7,670 nucleotides of DNA from Treponema sp. UBA3662 (GTDB lineage: Bacteria > Spirochaetota > Spirochaetia > Treponematales > Treponemataceae): positions 1-7,670 of the forward strand of contig DFJV01000133.1 in NCBI GenBank assembly GCA_002373205.1, written 5' to 3'. The notes under the pieces were generated by a model. That model saw only the letters and a program-made list of their open reading frames with translations. It ran no database searches and was not told the DNA's origin. Below, in pieces: positions 6,964-7,670 of the stretch. A program made the position numbers and the translations under genes. The number at the start of each line of letters is the position of its first letter. The stretch's first letter is position 1.

Positions 6964-6972
6964 ATTATAGCA
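6964..6972 (-). promoter_or_regulatory. Extended -10 promoter of the ATPase gene
   Basis: On the minus strand TGC directly precedes a perfect TATAAT (6969-6964), which ends six bases before the ATG at 6957. No good -35 is seen at 16-18 bp upstream; an extended -10 can compensate for this. The placement predicts an mRNA starting at the start codon. It supports choosing 6957 over the upstream TTG at 7026, which would lie upstream of the transcript. Confidence 0.65.
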
Positions 6973-7034
6973 CAAAGAGGCAGGCGAAAACAGGGGTTTA
7001 CAGAGAGTTGTAGAAGGTAAGTGCAATCCTAAAT

Positions 7035-7131
7035 CAACGCACCCCGCAGCAAGCTACGGGGTATGAGTTCCTCATAAAACGAATCCCCCTGTATCAAAAC
7101 ATCCTTACGCGAACCAACGAGGTGTGCGTTG
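7035..7131. repeat. Palindromic unit inside element B, bounded by CAACGCAC inverted repeats
   Basis: CAACGCAC (7035-7042) pairs with GTGCGTTG (7124-7131). Inside are a hairpin CCCCG/CGGGG (7042-7046 with 7057-7061, extended by AGC/GCT around AA) and a small hairpin ATGAG/CTCAT (7063-7067 with 7071-7075). The layout resembles REP-type palindromic DNA or an IS end, but no family can be assigned. Confidence 0.5.
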
Positions 7132-7152
7132 TTCTTAAAAGGTATTGCAGTC

Positions 7153-7200
7153 AGGGTTGAATACCCTTATTCCGCCCCAAGGGGCGGGGTATTCAACCCT
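7153..7200. repeat. REP-like two-tier stem-loop inside element B
   Basis: AGGGTTGAATACC (7153-7165) is perfectly complementary to 7188-7200. Within it CCGCCCC (7172-7178) pairs with GGGGCGG (7181-7187), leaving a bulge CTTATT on one side only. No T-run follows on either strand, so a simple intrinsic terminator is unlikely. Confidence 0.65.
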
Positions 7201-7331
7201 TCCGCGCGAATAAAACTTAGAAACGATTAATCTAAATATGGAAGCACTTCCACACATTATTTTATTACATTGCATTACATGTTGCCGCACTTACCTTCTG
7301 CAACTGCGTAAAAGAGTACAGTAGCCCATGT

Positions 7332-7387
7332 CTAGCCCCTAAAAACCCCACATTTCGCATAAAAAAATTATTGGTGATGTTTTGCTT
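7332..7387. repeat. Imperfect direct repeat R1, starting CTAGCCCCTAAAAACCCCA
   Basis: The first 19 bases (7332-7350) recur exactly at 7467-7485. Both copies continue with GCATAAAAAAA, then ATTGGTGATGTTTT and CTT, with small differences in the connecting bases. The spacing between copies is 135 bp. Immediately downstream CCACCACCAA (7410-7419) is imperfectly complementary to the TTGGTGATG of this copy. Function is unknown. Confidence 0.8.
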
Positions 7388-7466
7388 TTTTCCTACGTTC
7401 CACCACCAAAGATTTTTCTTTTCGTTGCGCCCAAAATTGCCTTCCAGACCCGGCACGGTTTAGTGA

Positions 7467-7523
7467 CTAGCCCCTAAAAACCCCAATTTTGCATAAAAAA
7501 AATTTATTGGTGATGTTTTACTT
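7467..7523. repeat. Imperfect direct repeat R2, second copy of the CTAGCCCC unit
   Basis: Second copy of R1 with one extra base overall. A third CTAGCCCC occurs at 7558-7565, where the sequence then diverges into a hairpin-rich segment. The series suggests degenerate tandem units or adjacent insertions of one repeat family. Confidence 0.8.
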
Positions 7524-7557
7524 TACGTTTGATGTTAGCTATGAAAGCAAATAAAGC

Positions 7558-7667
7558 CTAGCCCCGACAGTAAGGGCCCGCCGCAGGCGGGTTGCCTTTA
7601 GGCAATGGAGGCGGGAGCCGGAACCCTGAATGGCGGGTAGAAATAGCATCCGTGCAATTTCTACCCA
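7558..7667. other. Hairpin-rich segment of unknown role, running to the window edge
   Basis: Consecutive perfect hairpins: CCCGCC/GGCGGG around GCA (7577-7582 with 7586-7591), TTGCC/GGCAA around TTTA (7592-7596 with 7601-7605), and GGGTAGAAAT/ATTTCTACCC (7635-7644 with 7657-7666) extended by GC/GC after one mismatch. A GCCC/GGGC pairing (7561-7564 with 7574-7577) is also possible but competes with the first hairpin for C7577. It is more GC-rich than its surroundings. It could be a structured RNA, a palindromic repeat or the end of a mobile element. No known RNA family is recognised and no protein is encoded. Confidence 0.5.
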
Positions 7668-7670
7668 CAA

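Larger units (their letters stand above)
7007..7304. mobile_element. 298-bp MITE-like element B (no transposase)
   Basis: The ends are GTTGTAGAAGGTAAGTGC (7007-7024) and its complement at 7287-7304 with one mismatch, the same termini as element A. From about 7226 to the right end the sequence parallels A: ATTAATCTAAAT followed by a GGAAGCACTT block, then CTTCC-CACATT, then TACATTGCATT, then the terminal repeat. Between about 7035 and 7215 it holds a segment absent from the same position in A, with two palindromic units described separately. No protein-coding content is convincing. The left end is 50 bp upstream of the ATPase start codon. Confidence 0.7.

Noticed and set aside
6958..7026. Extending the ATPase gene upstream to a TTG at 7026
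   Set aside because: The added 23 residues come from the terminal repeat of element B and would lie upstream of the extended -10 promoter.
7153..7200. An intrinsic terminator
   Set aside because: The stem is strong but neither strand has a following T-run, so a palindromic repeat is the better description.
7265..7456. A 63-codon minus-strand frame
   Set aside because: It spans the right end of element B and direct repeat R1; the frame is a by-product of repeats with no start signal.
7332..7667. A CRISPR array or integron attC array
   Set aside because: There are only two clear repeat copies with unequal, non-spacer-like intervals. No cas or integrase gene is present, and no attC core pairs (RYYYAAC with GTTRRRY) were recognised with confidence.

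Overview
The window looks like part of a host-associated spirochaete chromosome, most likely Treponema or a close relative. That assignment rests on recollection of gene content and style (a DUF4153 membrane protein, a secreted protein with two bacterial SH3 domains, a stand-alone ASKHA ATPase, AT-rich intergenic DNA full of palindromic repeats). No rRNA or universal marker gene is present to confirm it. Every gene supported here lies on the minus strand, so transcription runs from the high-numbered end to the low-numbered end.

Right part (6958-7670): no gene. It holds a 298-bp element with terminal inverted repeats (7007-7304) carrying two internal palindromic segments, then a pair of roughly 56-bp direct repeats, then a hairpin-rich stretch reaching the window edge. 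Next comes one complete gene, an ASKHA-family ATPase related to the C-terminal domain of corrinoid-protein reductive activators (6957 down to 5548). It starts directly under an extended -10 promoter.

The intergenic region 5178-5547 contains a second, 238-bp foldback element (5227-5464) with the same terminal repeats as the first, a terminator-like hairpin inside it, a 19-bp duplicate of the ATPase gene's 3' end, and a good promoter.

Left part: that promoter probably drives a four-gene operon with gaps of 15 and 25 bp and a 4-bp ATGA overlap. The order is a DUF4153 polytopic membrane protein; an exported protein with an SH3b domain at each end; a protein with a Cys/His-containing soluble domain fused to three membrane helices and a C-terminal domain; and a two-helix membrane protein cut by the window edge. 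This last protein begins with the GGADGPT signature of sodium-pumping decarboxylase beta subunits but is otherwise unlike them. The operon encodes envelope or membrane proteins of unknown function and could form one membrane-associated assembly.

The observations most worth following are the decarboxylase signature on an unrelated small membrane protein, the two promoters placed so close to their ATGs that the mRNAs should be leaderless, the two related foldback elements carrying different inserts, and the four-cysteine N-terminus of the ATPase.
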